DNA of 64,000 nucleotides from JAGLON01 sp041394985. Lineage in GTDB: Bacteria; Zixibacteria; MSB-5A5; GN15; JAAZOE01. The position numbers were made by a program, and so were the translations under genes. Positions 7,701-15,823 of the stretch are shown here, in pieces. A model generated the notes under the pieces. The model did no database searches, was not told the DNA's origin, and saw nothing but the letters and a program-made list of their open reading frames with translations. Positions within the stretch are counted from its first letter, which is position 1. Every line of letters begins with the position of its first letter. Where the stretch lies: positions 3,534,001 through 3,598,000 of the forward strand of contig JAWLBI010000001.1 of NCBI GenBank assembly GCA_041394985.1. Reading direction: 5' to 3'.

Positions 7701-8846
7701 TCATCGCCCCCATCGAGACGTCAATTTGATTTTCCGCTTCGCGAGTTCTTTCCTGAATAAATCCGGATCAACCGCCTTCTCCTGCGGTACGACGCCGGTT
7801 ACTTTGATATGACCGGCGCAGGCCATCCAGGCAATAATCGTAATCGGGAAGGACGTACAGCGCATCATCGCCGTCAGGCCGGTCTTCTTATCCTGCTTGT
7901 CGATGATTTCCGATACGTACCGCTTCTTCTTCCCCTTAATCTTCCCCTCAGTCGTGACGCGCACGAGAACCAGATCCGGCTCGCCGAAACTGAGATTGTT
8001 ATCCAGCACCTGTTTCAGCACTGACCGAGGCGACACCTTGACGCCGTCAACGGCAATCGCATCCCACTCGCACAGGCCGATATCCATCATCATCTTGAAC
8101 AAATGACAATGCCCCGGATAGCGGATGGTCTTGTAATCGAGATTTTTTAGAACTTTGCCATACGTCTTCGGCAGAGTCGATGTCCCGCCCGATGTCGTGA
8201 ACGCCTCCAGTTTGCCGATGCTTTTGAAATTAAGCGCCTCGATATCCGTCATCGGCGGTAGCATGATTTTTTTGCCGTTCCTGATGGCAACAACCGGTTC
8301 ATAGTATTCATTGATGAGCCCCTCGGCCGAGAAAACCATCTGATAATTGAGAGGCGGCCGAGGCTTCTGCGGTAAACCGCCGACCCGAATGTGAAGCGAT
8401 TCCGGTTTATCGAATTTCGCGAGGTCTCCCGCCGCAATCACCGACACCATCCCCGGCGCCAAACCGCAGTCCGGAATAACGACTACACCGGCCTTTTTGG
8501 CCGCGGCATTCAGTTTGAATTCTTTATCGACGACAGTATTATTGCCGCCCAGATCGAAGAAATGCGCCTTGGCCTGAATCGCCGCCTTGGCCAGCCCCGG
8601 ATTGAATTTATACGTCACGGCCGAAATGACCGCATCGTATTCGGTGAAAACCTTCTGCGCCGTCTTCACATCACCGGCATTGAATTTTTTCACTACCGCT
8701 TTGCCATAGCCATATTTTTTGGCGACTGATTTTGCCAGTTTGAGGTCGATATCGAAGACGCCGATTTTTTTCACATCGGGATTTTTCGCCAGATCATACA
8801 CGGCGGCTCGCCCCATGAGCCCCGCACCGACAACCGCTATTTTCAT
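7701..8846 (-). CDS. Saccharopine dehydrogenase-family NAD(P)-dependent oxidoreductase
   Basis: About 381 residues. The N-terminal Rossmann fold has 'KIAVVGAGLMGRAAVYDL' and then 'YDAVISAVTYKFNPGLAKAA' and 'IPDCGLAPGMVSVIAAG', typical of saccharopine dehydrogenase/lysine dehydrogenase-like enzymes. The exact substrate cannot be read from sequence; lysine 6-dehydrogenase or saccharopine reductase activity are the obvious options. The second of two adjacent ATGs (8846) is preferred because AGGA lies 6 bases upstream of it and only 3 from the first. It is a single gene flanked by repeats, sharing the terminator with the isc operon. Confidence 0.82.
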   Translation of the reverse strand: MKIAVVGAGLMGRAAVYDLAKNPDVKKIGVFDIDLKLAKSVAKKYGYGKAVVKKFNAGDVKTAQKVFTEYDAVISAVTYKFNPGLAKAAIQAKAHFFDLGGNNTVVDKEFKLNAAAKKAGVVVIPDCGLAPGMVSVIAAGDLAKFDKPESLHIRVGGLPQKPRPPLNYQMVFSAEGLINEYYEPVVAIRNGKKIMLPPMTDIEALNFKSIGKLEAFTTSGGTSTLPKTYGKVLKNLDYKTIRYPGHCHLFKMMMDIGLCEWDAIAVDGVKVSPRSVLKQVLDNNLSFGEPDLVLVRVTTEGKIKGKKKRYVSEIIDKQDKKTGLTAMMRCTSFPITIIAWMACAGHIKVTGVVPQEKAVDPDLFRKELAKRKIKLTSRWGR

Positions 8847-8849
8847 CAT

Positions 8850-9377
8850 ATATCCTTTCGTTATTTTTTTCGATTCGAATGCCGGAATCTACGAAGAATA
8901 TCATCTTGAGACAAGCGAGAGTTTTTCCCATTTCTCGCACTCTTTTTTAATTACCGGTCATTGCGAGGAGTCTCGCTCGCGGGACGACGTGGCAATCCGC
9001 TCTTGCCTCTTCATGGTCATTCCCGAGAGCAGACTGGGTGGCCCATCCCTTTTTGGGCTTTGAAAAAAAGGGTGGGTTCCCGCTTAAAGCCAACATCCGT
9101 GTGCCCGGTTCGCCGCGGCGAATCCTCGTCTGCCGGGAAAATACAAACGTAGGGGCAATTCACGAATTGCCCTCTTGGGTAGGTCAAGACCCCTGCCGCA
9201 GGCCCTGACGAAGGAAGGGCCGCAGGTCCTGAGCGAAGCGAAGGAGGTCTTGACGCTTGCGCATCGCGCGATGGCAGGAGCACAGGGCTCCTGCCCTACT
9301 GTTCCTCCTTGCCAACAATATGGAACTAACATACTATAATTTTAGTACAACAGATAACGCAAGGCGGAGGGAACGAC
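8850..9377. repeat. Repeat-rich gap, including R1 repeat (copy 2) at 9149-9300
   Basis: No gene is supported here. Near 8960-9000 is a block related to other intergenic copies (GGGACGACGTGGCAATCCGC and CTCTTGCC). From 9149, GTAGGGGCAATTCACGAATT leads into GTCAAGACCCCTGCC, pairing with a GGTCTTGAC arm at 9245-9253. The block ends with the hairpin GGCAGGAGCACAGGGCTCCT near 9273-9293, which is seen again near 11335. Confidence 0.7.
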
Positions 9378-10217
9378 TTGACCAAGAAAAAACGAACCAT
9401 AGCCATTTTCATTATTCTATATCTAATCACCTTGTCAGGATGCTACTCGGCAGCATATCGCCCCTTGAGCACTCACTCGCTCACTCCGGAAGGTTGGGCG
9501 CCATTAGGACACCCGATTGCATCAAATACCATCGGCCCCTATAAAATCGGATTTATCATGACCCATCGCTTCGATGAAGAACGCCGGAAGTATATATTCT
9601 CTCCCTGCTTCGAAGCGCTCCCTGATTATAATCCTTCCGACATAAGATTTCGCGATTCGCATACTATTACATTTACGAATACATTTCTATCCAATGGAGA
9701 CCTTGCCCTTCACATCGACCTTGAACCCGACACAGTCTTTCAGGTTACTCGACAGACACAAGGCTATAACCTGAAAGTCAAATACATTAAATTGAAGTCT
9801 TTCGAACTCGATACTCTCCCCGCGAAGTTGCACCTCTTTGTCAATGCCGAAGTGACCGATACAAAGGAATCATCGGTAGTGGTCGAGACGGGGGCATTTA
9901 ATGAATTGATTTATCCCTATGGACACGGAAGTGGATTATCACAATGGGCGACCGATAAATCGCTGCCGAATCCCTTCAGCCCGACCACGACATTGTCATA
10001 TACTGTAAACTCCCCCGGCCCGGTGACACTGGTAATCTATGATGTCCAGGGTAAAGCTGTCGACACACTGGTCAATACAAACAGAGATCCCGGCATCTAT
10101 CATCAAACTTGGGATGCTCGGGATACGAGTGGTCATTCATTGCCCTCGGGAATATATTTCTACAAGATTACGACACCCGACTACACAGACACAAAAAAAA
10201 TGGTGCTGCTAAAATGA
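9378..10217 (+). CDS. Lipoprotein with FlgD-like C-terminal domain
   Basis: 279 residues. TTG start with GGAGGG six bases upstream. A lipoprotein signal with lipobox 'LSGC' (Cys22) is followed by a domain I do not recognise (about 25-190, containing 'GPYKIGF'). The C-terminal FlgD-Ig-like module (about 195-279) contains 'LPNPFSPTTTLSYTV', 'GIYHQTWDARD', 'LPSGIYFYKI' and the tail 'KKMVLLK'. Such tails mark many exported proteins of the FCB group and resemble type IX sorting domains. The pairing of a lipid anchor with a sorting-type tail is odd. A paralog follows at 10439. Confidence 0.75.
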   Translation: MTKKKRTIAIFIILYLITLSGCYSAAYRPLSTHSLTPEGWAPLGHPIASNTIGPYKIGFIMTHRFDEERRKYIFSPCFEALPDYNPSDIRFRDSHTITFTNTFLSNGDLALHIDLEPDTVFQVTRQTQGYNLKVKYIKLKSFELDTLPAKLHLFVNAEVTDTKESSVVVETGAFNELIYPYGHGSGLSQWATDKSLPNPFSPTTTLSYTVNSPGPVTLVIYDVQGKAVDTLVNTNRDPGIYHQTWDARDTSGHSLPSGIYFYKITTPDYTDTKKMVLLK

Positions 10218-10227
10218 TATTCTTCAT

Positions 10228-10380
10228 GTAGGGGCCGGGTCTCCCGGCCCGTGAGGAGTAGGGGCAATTCACGAATTGCCTCTTTTGTAGGTCAAAACCC
10301 CTGCCCGAGATTCTGAGCTCGCAAAGAATCGAGGGTGCCGAGCAAGCGAGGCAGGTTTTGACAGTTCATGAATTGCCCGA
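10228..10380. repeat. GC hairpin and R1 intergenic repeat (copy 3)
   Basis: The hairpin GGGCCGGG-TCT-CCCGGCCC (about 10232-10250) lies just after the lipoprotein stop and may help end its transcript. R1 then runs from 10258 with GTAGGGGCAATTCACGAATT, GGTCAAAACCCCTGCC and GGCAGGTTTTGAC, closing with a reverse copy TTCATGAATTGCCC. Confidence 0.75.
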
Positions 10381-10438
10381 CAAAACCGGGTGCCCCACCC
10401 CTTTTAAGGTGGAATTATATAAATTATCAGGAGCGACT

Positions 10439-11257
10439 ATGAAATCTGTCTTAACGATTCTCTCAACAATCACCATCATCCTGCTATCAGGTTGTGCCGC
10501 CAAGCAAGCGTCCTATGATTGCGACCATGAAGTAGAATACTGGAGAAATTGCAAAACTCAGGAGGACTCATTCGGCCCGTACAAAATCATCCCTCAAGTA
10601 AAAGTCACCCGGCTATTAGGAACTCATTCCCGCTTTAACATCATACCGTTCATCGAATACTATCTTGATGACGATTCGTCGACTCGAGGCCAAGATGATA
10701 GTCTCGTAGTAGATGTACAAAATGTCACTCTTATTACATCAAGCGACACAGTAGTAATTTCGAGAGAACATATTGCGGAAATTTCTACATTTGGAGAATA
10801 TATCGATTCTAATATCGTCACGCACTATATCAAAATGGAAGACATCGAAACCAATGAATTCCCAAACGCAATTACGATGGCGCTTGATTTGACTTTATGG
10901 AGTGCATCTGGAGACTTCATTACCGGATCAGTTTCAAAAGCCTATTTAATAAATCCACAACAGGTATACTCGTTAATACCGACTATAGAAGTTAGCAAGA
11001 ATTTTCCCAATCCTTTTAGTCCTACTACAGGCTTTACTTATCGGTTAACCAAACCCATGGATATTGTGGTCACTGTATGGGATATAAAGGGTCAATTAGT
11101 AGATACAGTTCTTAATGAACATCAAAAATGGGGAGAGCATTCTGTATCCTGGGATGGACGTGATTCAAAGGGCCAAACTGCCCCATCAGGGATATATTTT
11201 TTCCACTTCTCATCACTCGGAATGTCGATAGTAGAGAAGTTGATATTATTTAGGTAA
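10439..11257 (+). CDS. Lipoprotein with FlgD-like C-terminal domain (paralog)
   Basis: 272 residues from the ATG at 10439, which has AGGAG at 10429-10433. Lipobox 'LLSGC' lies at about residue 19. The middle is unrecognised but shares 'FGPYKI' with the preceding lipoprotein. The C-terminus has 'NFPNPFSPTTGFTYRL', 'HSVSWDGRDSKGQ', 'APSGIYFFHFSS' and a short basic end 'KLILFR'. The two genes look like an old tandem duplication with a diverged middle. Base composition is slightly more AT-rich than its neighbours. Function unknown; probably surface or periplasmic. Confidence 0.75.
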   Translation: MKSVLTILSTITIILLSGCAAKQASYDCDHEVEYWRNCKTQEDSFGPYKIIPQVKVTRLLGTHSRFNIIPFIEYYLDDDSSTRGQDDSLVVDVQNVTLITSSDTVVISREHIAEISTFGEYIDSNIVTHYIKMEDIETNEFPNAITMALDLTLWSASGDFITGSVSKAYLINPQQVYSLIPTIEVSKNFPNPFSPTTGFTYRLTKPMDIVVTVWDIKGQLVDTVLNEHQKWGEHSVSWDGRDSKGQTAPSGIYFFHFSSLGMSIVEKLILFR

Positions 11258-11519
11258 CGGTACCCCACCCATTGGGTAGGATTCTTCAGGTCATCTCGCT
11301 GTGTTAACAATGTCCGGTAATTCCATAAGTGCGATGGCAGGAGCGCAGGGCTCCTTCCCTACTGGCTATCCAATAGGTAAATCAATTCCGCAGGATTGTA
11401 ATTCATTTGTTTGATTTGAGACATCATCCCCTCTCGAGAGGGGTGCCCGACAGGGCGGGGTGTGTTCTTCGCGCATCGCGCGATGGCAGGTCCCATCGGG
11501 GACCTGCCCTACTGAAACT
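11258..11519. repeat. Intergenic hairpin repeats
   Basis: No gene is supported. The gap holds GGCAGGAGCGCAGGGCTCCT (about 11336-11355), a block with GAGAGGGGTGCCCGACAGGG and CGGGGTGTGTT (about 11435-11465) that recurs at 29610-29652 and 30265-30307, and the hairpin GGCAGGTCCC-ATC-GGGGACCTGCC (about 11484-11508). Confidence 0.65.
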
Positions 11520-13697
11520 CTACAGCAACTGCCGATTCTTACGAATAAACCATTCCGCCGACAGCGCCACCAAAATGATTATCAATAATATAACATGATT
11601 CCACAGCCGCACCTCGTGTGACTCGGTGACATCCGTTTTCGAGACATCAATCGCATCGATAATCGGCTGGAGATTTGTATACGGCGCGAATACACCGCCC
11701 GATACCGATGCCGTCCGCGCCAATGAATTCCAGTCAACCGCCGTCAGAGCCGTCTCGCGGTCGATATTGTCGATGGCAAACTTACCGTCGAATCGTCCGA
11801 GCCGCACACCCTCGGCGAACATATCCGCCCGATAGTTGTACTCACCCGGAGGCATCACACCAAATTCCGCAAAATACCCGGCCTCGCGGCCGACCTGCGG
11901 CAGAATATTGGCTGTCGTACTATCACCCGATGCCGACACGATCACGACCTCACCCGAACCGCCTTCGATAGGCCGGAAGCCCTCGTCCCGAGCGATCCCT
12001 TCGAATATCACCGCATCGCCGCTCTCGAATACCTCGGCGACCGGTTTGAAATTCACTCGGTCCGATTCATCGCCGATGGTTAACCAGCGCAAACTGCCTG
12101 AAATGAACTCCTTATAATCCGAGGCATCATCGCCGACGCCGACGGGATAAAACGCCCAGTTCCACAACGGCGACAGCGCCAGCGCGATAATTTTGCCCGC
12201 GCCCATCCGCTGCAGAGCTAATCCGCACACCTCGCGCCGCGACCGATTTCCCTCGATGTACGCCAGCGGCACACCGCTGGAGCGAAGCGAATCGACCGTC
12301 ACCAATGCGGTAAACGGAGGCAGATTCTGCCACGACCGAGCGATCTCCTCGCGCGTCTCACCGAGTTTCACCGCCGGATGGAAAATCATCCGAGGGTTCG
12401 GCGCCAGTTGATACTTGCCATACGCCATCCGCCGGTTGGACACCGCCAGTGGCAATAATCCTTCGATACGACTTCCGTTGGCGCTTGCGGCATATTTCTC
12501 GCCCATCAGGACGAACAGCCCGCCGCCGCGGTCGTTCAGATATGACACGAATTTATCGTAATGGCTCTGCAAACGATTCAAATCCGGATCGATCAAGATC
12601 ACCGCATCATAGCTGTTGAGTTTCTCCGCCGTATTCGGGAAGCGAATCCCCAGTCGATCCCCGCCGTTCGCATCGATGACTGATTCCACCTCGAAATCAT
12701 CGCGGCTCCGCAAATAGCGATTGAGAAATGCATATTCTTCATTGACCGAAGATGTATACAACAAAATCGATAATTTGCTCTTCAGAATCCGCACCGCAAA
12801 CGTCTTACGATTATTATTTTCATTGGTGTCATCGCCGGAAATTTCCATGGTCAGAATTTTCTTCCCCGGCTGACTCGGCGTGAATGACACGGTCTCCTCG
12901 ACCGTCCGCCCCTCACCCTGCGGCCTTAATGTCGCCTGCCCCAGAACCTGATTTCCCTCGCGGAGCGTCACCCGGCGATCTCCCTCTACCTCGCCCGTCT
13001 GTGACACGACAGCCTTGAACTCGGTCTGCCGCCCGGCATAAATCACATCGTTGTACAAAACATTATCAAGCAACAAATCATTGATACGGCTGGAATCTCC
13101 GACCGCAATCGCCAAAGCCGGAGCCCCAAACTGCCCGATAACATCGGCGGGCTCTTCCCCGGTCGTCACCCGGCCATCGGAAATCAGCATCATGTATTCA
13201 GGAGGATTCAGCGCCGTCAATTGCTTCAACTGGATGAGCGATTTTCCGAAATCGGTCTTATTTCCCGACAGGTTCAACCCGTTCTTATTGACATCCAGCG
13301 ACTCGGCCACGGCATAATACGTCACATCCAGATCATTAAAAAGTGCCGACAGACTACCATCTTGTAACACATCGTTTACGACATCCGCGCGCGATTTATC
13401 CGCACCCTGAGACGCCGGTAAATCCATCGACTTCGACCGGTCGATAATGACCGCCATCGATTTCTTTTTATCGAATCGGTTTTCTATCGTGAGAATCGGT
13501 TGAGTGAGCGCCAGAAACAGCGCGACGAAGGCGATAATCCTAAGTGCTGCCAATACACCCCGCAGCCATCCGGCCAGCGGCGGAGTCGTCCTCCGATAAT
13601 AGATATAGGTAACAACCAGCAACCCAACGCAAATCAAAACGCTCAGCCACAGGTAACTGCCCAGAAACTCTATATCGAATCGACTTAGTGCCAGCAT
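11520..13697 (-). CDS. VWA-domain membrane protein with glutamine-amidotransferase-like region
   Basis: 725 residues. Two N-terminal membrane helices (about 13-34 and 45-66) are followed by a von Willebrand A domain whose MIDAS begins 'VIIDRSKSMD' (D86-x-S-x-S) and includes 'MMLISDGRVTTGE'. Immunoglobulin-like and class I amidotransferase-like regions follow ('YDAVILIDPDLNRL', 'YLNDRGGGLFVLMGEKYAA'). A last helix (about 700-718) precedes a basic tail. This layout matches membrane proteins often found with MoxR/DUF58/BatA clusters. Here it is instead the last gene of a set with mazG and a polyprenyl synthase. Role unknown. Confidence 0.78.
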   Translation of the reverse strand: MLALSRFDIEFLGSYLWLSVLICVGLLVVTYIYYRRTTPPLAGWLRGVLAALRIIAFVALFLALTQPILTIENRFDKKKSMAVIIDRSKSMDLPASQGADKSRADVVNDVLQDGSLSALFNDLDVTYYAVAESLDVNKNGLNLSGNKTDFGKSLIQLKQLTALNPPEYMMLISDGRVTTGEEPADVIGQFGAPALAIAVGDSSRINDLLLDNVLYNDVIYAGRQTEFKAVVSQTGEVEGDRRVTLREGNQVLGQATLRPQGEGRTVEETVSFTPSQPGKKILTMEISGDDTNENNNRKTFAVRILKSKLSILLYTSSVNEEYAFLNRYLRSRDDFEVESVIDANGGDRLGIRFPNTAEKLNSYDAVILIDPDLNRLQSHYDKFVSYLNDRGGGLFVLMGEKYAASANGSRIEGLLPLAVSNRRMAYGKYQLAPNPRMIFHPAVKLGETREEIARSWQNLPPFTALVTVDSLRSSGVPLAYIEGNRSRREVCGLALQRMGAGKIIALALSPLWNWAFYPVGVGDDASDYKEFISGSLRWLTIGDESDRVNFKPVAEVFESGDAVIFEGIARDEGFRPIEGGSGEVVIVSASGDSTTANILPQVGREAGYFAEFGVMPPGEYNYRADMFAEGVRLGRFDGKFAIDNIDRETALTAVDWNSLARTASVSGGVFAPYTNLQPIIDAIDVSKTDVTESHEVRLWNHVILLIIILVALSAEWFIRKNRQLL

Positions 13698-13765
13698 AGT
13701 TTTTTATACAATGAAGGGGACAGATGTGGCGCCATTAATTGCCCGACGGGGCAAAAAACCGACAT

Positions 13766-14746
13766 TTAATTATCCCGGGCGACCGCGAAGCGAAGGATTT
13801 CCCGCAGCGTACTGTTATAGACACTGTCTTTCAGATTATTGCAGGTCTCGCCAGCCCGGTCGGAAAATTCCTGCGCCCGGTTGTAGGCATATTCGATACC
13901 GCCCTGCTCGGTGACGAATTTCAGCACCCGATCGATGCCTTCTTTATCGATACCGTTGCCCAACAACCCGGTGATCTCCTGCTGAGACTTCGGCGATGAC
14001 TTGGACAGCGAATAAATCAGCGGCAGAGTCACCTTGCCCTGAATCAAATCACTGCCGACTTCTTTGCCCGTACGCCTGGTGTCACCTATGAAATCGAGCA
14101 GATCGTCGGCAATCTGGAACGCGATACCGATATTTTCGCCGAAGCTATACAGCAGCTTCCTGTCGGCCGGCGACGCCTTGTGCAGAATCGGTCCGGCCTC
14201 GCACGCCGTCGCAAACAGGGACGCGGTTTTATCGGAAATGATTTTTATATATTCATCTTCCGGCAGTTCATAATTGGCGACTTCCTCGACCTGCCGCAAT
14301 TCGCCGAAACTCACCCGCTCGGTCGCCGCGCTGATCGAGGCAACCAGTTCAGTGGAACCGGTCCCGACCATGATGCGAAACGCCCGCGAAAACAGGAAAT
14401 CCCCCATCAGAACCGATACCAGATTATTCCAGCGATAATTGACCGTCTCCTGGCCCCTGCGGAGGTCGGATTCGTCAATAACATCGTCATGGAGGAGCGT
14501 CGCGGTGTGGATGAGTTCGATCGATAGAGCGGCGTCGATGACCTGATCGGACATATAGTCGCCGCTCCGAGCCGTCAAAAACAGGATAGCCGGGCGCAGC
14601 CGTTTGCCCTTGGACGCCATAATATGCTTGATAACCGACGTTATCAGCGCGGATTCGGCGGACAAATACGACTCCAGCTTGCGGTCAAACGACCGCAAGT
14701 CGTCGCGAATCGGCTCTATAATATCCTGTAAATTGGCGCTCGTCAT
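13766..14746 (-). CDS. Trans-polyprenyl diphosphate synthase (long chain)
   Basis: 326 residues of the E-isoprenyl diphosphate synthase family. The first aspartate-rich motif is D87-D-x-x-D ('LLHDDVIDESDLRRGQ') and the second is 'IADDLLDFIGDTRRTGKEVG'. The residues just before the first motif are small (A82, T83), which in this family allows long products, so a heptaprenyl-to-nonaprenyl enzyme for quinone side chains is likely. It condenses isopentenyl diphosphate onto an allylic primer. It is co-directional with mazG upstream (116 bases) and the VWA protein downstream (68 bases). Confidence 0.9.
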   Translation of the reverse strand: MTSANLQDIIEPIRDDLRSFDRKLESYLSAESALITSVIKHIMASKGKRLRPAILFLTARSGDYMSDQVIDAALSIELIHTATLLHDDVIDESDLRRGQETVNYRWNNLVSVLMGDFLFSRAFRIMVGTGSTELVASISAATERVSFGELRQVEEVANYELPEDEYIKIISDKTASLFATACEAGPILHKASPADRKLLYSFGENIGIAFQIADDLLDFIGDTRRTGKEVGSDLIQGKVTLPLIYSLSKSSPKSQQEITGLLGNGIDKEGIDRVLKFVTEQGGIEYAYNRAQEFSDRAGETCNNLKDSVYNSTLREILRFAVARDN

Positions 14747-14862
14747 TCCTAATCCTCAGGCCGTCATAATAATATGCGACACCCGCAAAGTCAAACCCTA
14801 ATCGGAGAATCGCCTCCGATTCTGACGCTACCCCCTATAACTCCAAATCATCCGATTTGTTT

Positions 14863-15645
14863 TTACTTTTTTGCCTCCTGCCACAACTCTTCCATCTCAG
14901 CAAGAGTCGTGTCGGCGAATTTCTGCCCGCGCTTTTTCAGCGTCTCTTCTATGTACCCAAAACGGTCGATAAACCGCCCGACGGTGCACCGCAAGGCATG
15001 CTCGGGATCGATATCGATTTTGCGGGCCAGATTGACCAGCGCATACATCAGATCGCCCAATTCATCCGTCATCCGCTCTTTGTCATTAGCGTCGAATTCC
15101 TTCTCGAACTCGGCGATTTCCTCCTTGAACTTGGCGAAAATATCTCTCGGGTCTTCCCAATCGAACCCGACGCCGCCTGCCTTCTCGCCGACGCGAAACG
15201 CCAGGTTAAGGGCCGGCATCGATTTCGGTACCCCGGCCAATACCGACTTCTTTTCTTTGGAATCGACTTTAATCTTCTCCCACTGGTCACGAACTTCCTG
15301 CGGATTCAAATCCTTCTGCTCGCCGAACACATGCGGATGCCGCCTGAGCAGCTTCTCGTTAACGGTCTCCGCAACATCATCGATCGTGAATCGGTTGTCT
15401 TCATCGGCGATCTGCGAATGGAAATAGACCTGGGTCAGTAAATCCCCCAGTTCCTCTTTCAGATTCTCCAGCCGTCCCGCCTCGATACACTCGACAACCT
15501 CGTAAGTCTCTTCTATTAAATATTTTACTAAAGTTTCGTGAGTTTGCGCCCGGTCCCAGTTGCACCCGTTTTCCGCCCGCAGGCGAGCCATAATCGCTCT
15601 AAGTCGCTCCAGCGGCGGCAAATCGGATTTGAAGTCATAGGTCAA
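14863..15645 (-). CDS. mazG: Nucleoside triphosphate pyrophosphohydrolase MazG
   Basis: 260 residues from a TTG at 15645, chosen because AAGGAG lies six bases upstream and homologs begin with 'LERLRAIMARLR'. Two MazG repeats are visible: the first with 'EETYEVVECIEAG' and 'LKEELGDLLTQVYFHS', the second with 'FKEEIAEFEKEF' and 'DELGDLMYALVNLAR' around the magnesium-binding E-x-x-E...E-x-x-D pattern. It hydrolyses (d)NTPs to monophosphates as housecleaning. An upstream-extended reading frame reaches 15864 but overlaps valS and is unlikely. A hairpin (AATCGGAG...CTCCGATT) lies downstream near 14812-14833. Confidence 0.93.
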   Translation of the reverse strand: MTYDFKSDLPPLERLRAIMARLRAENGCNWDRAQTHETLVKYLIEETYEVVECIEAGRLENLKEELGDLLTQVYFHSQIADEDNRFTIDDVAETVNEKLLRRHPHVFGEQKDLNPQEVRDQWEKIKVDSKEKKSVLAGVPKSMPALNLAFRVGEKAGGVGFDWEDPRDIFAKFKEEIAEFEKEFDANDKERMTDELGDLMYALVNLARKIDIDPEHALRCTVGRFIDRFGYIEETLKKRGQKFADTTLAEMEELWQEAKK

Positions 15646-15730
15646 AGTAATCTCCTTTTTTACCGATAGAATTATACGATACGCAATTTCCGGGGAAAAA
15701 CGAAATATATTTTGCTTTGACAACCTTAAC

Positions 15731-15758
15731 TTGACATTTTGCGTATATACGATATTTT
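15731..15758 (+). promoter_or_regulatory. Probable valS promoter
   Basis: TTGACA at 15731-15736, a 16-base spacer, then TATTTT at 15753-15758. Transcription would start near 15766, giving a leader of about 58 bases that contains the small hairpin CAGGAGCATTGTGCCCCTG. A second TTGACA lies at 15717-15722. Confidence 0.55.
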
Positions 15759-15823
15759 GAGCGTTTCTATGAAACGGAGAGCAGGAGCATTGTGCCCCTG
15801 CCGTAAGGTAAATTGAGGTATAA

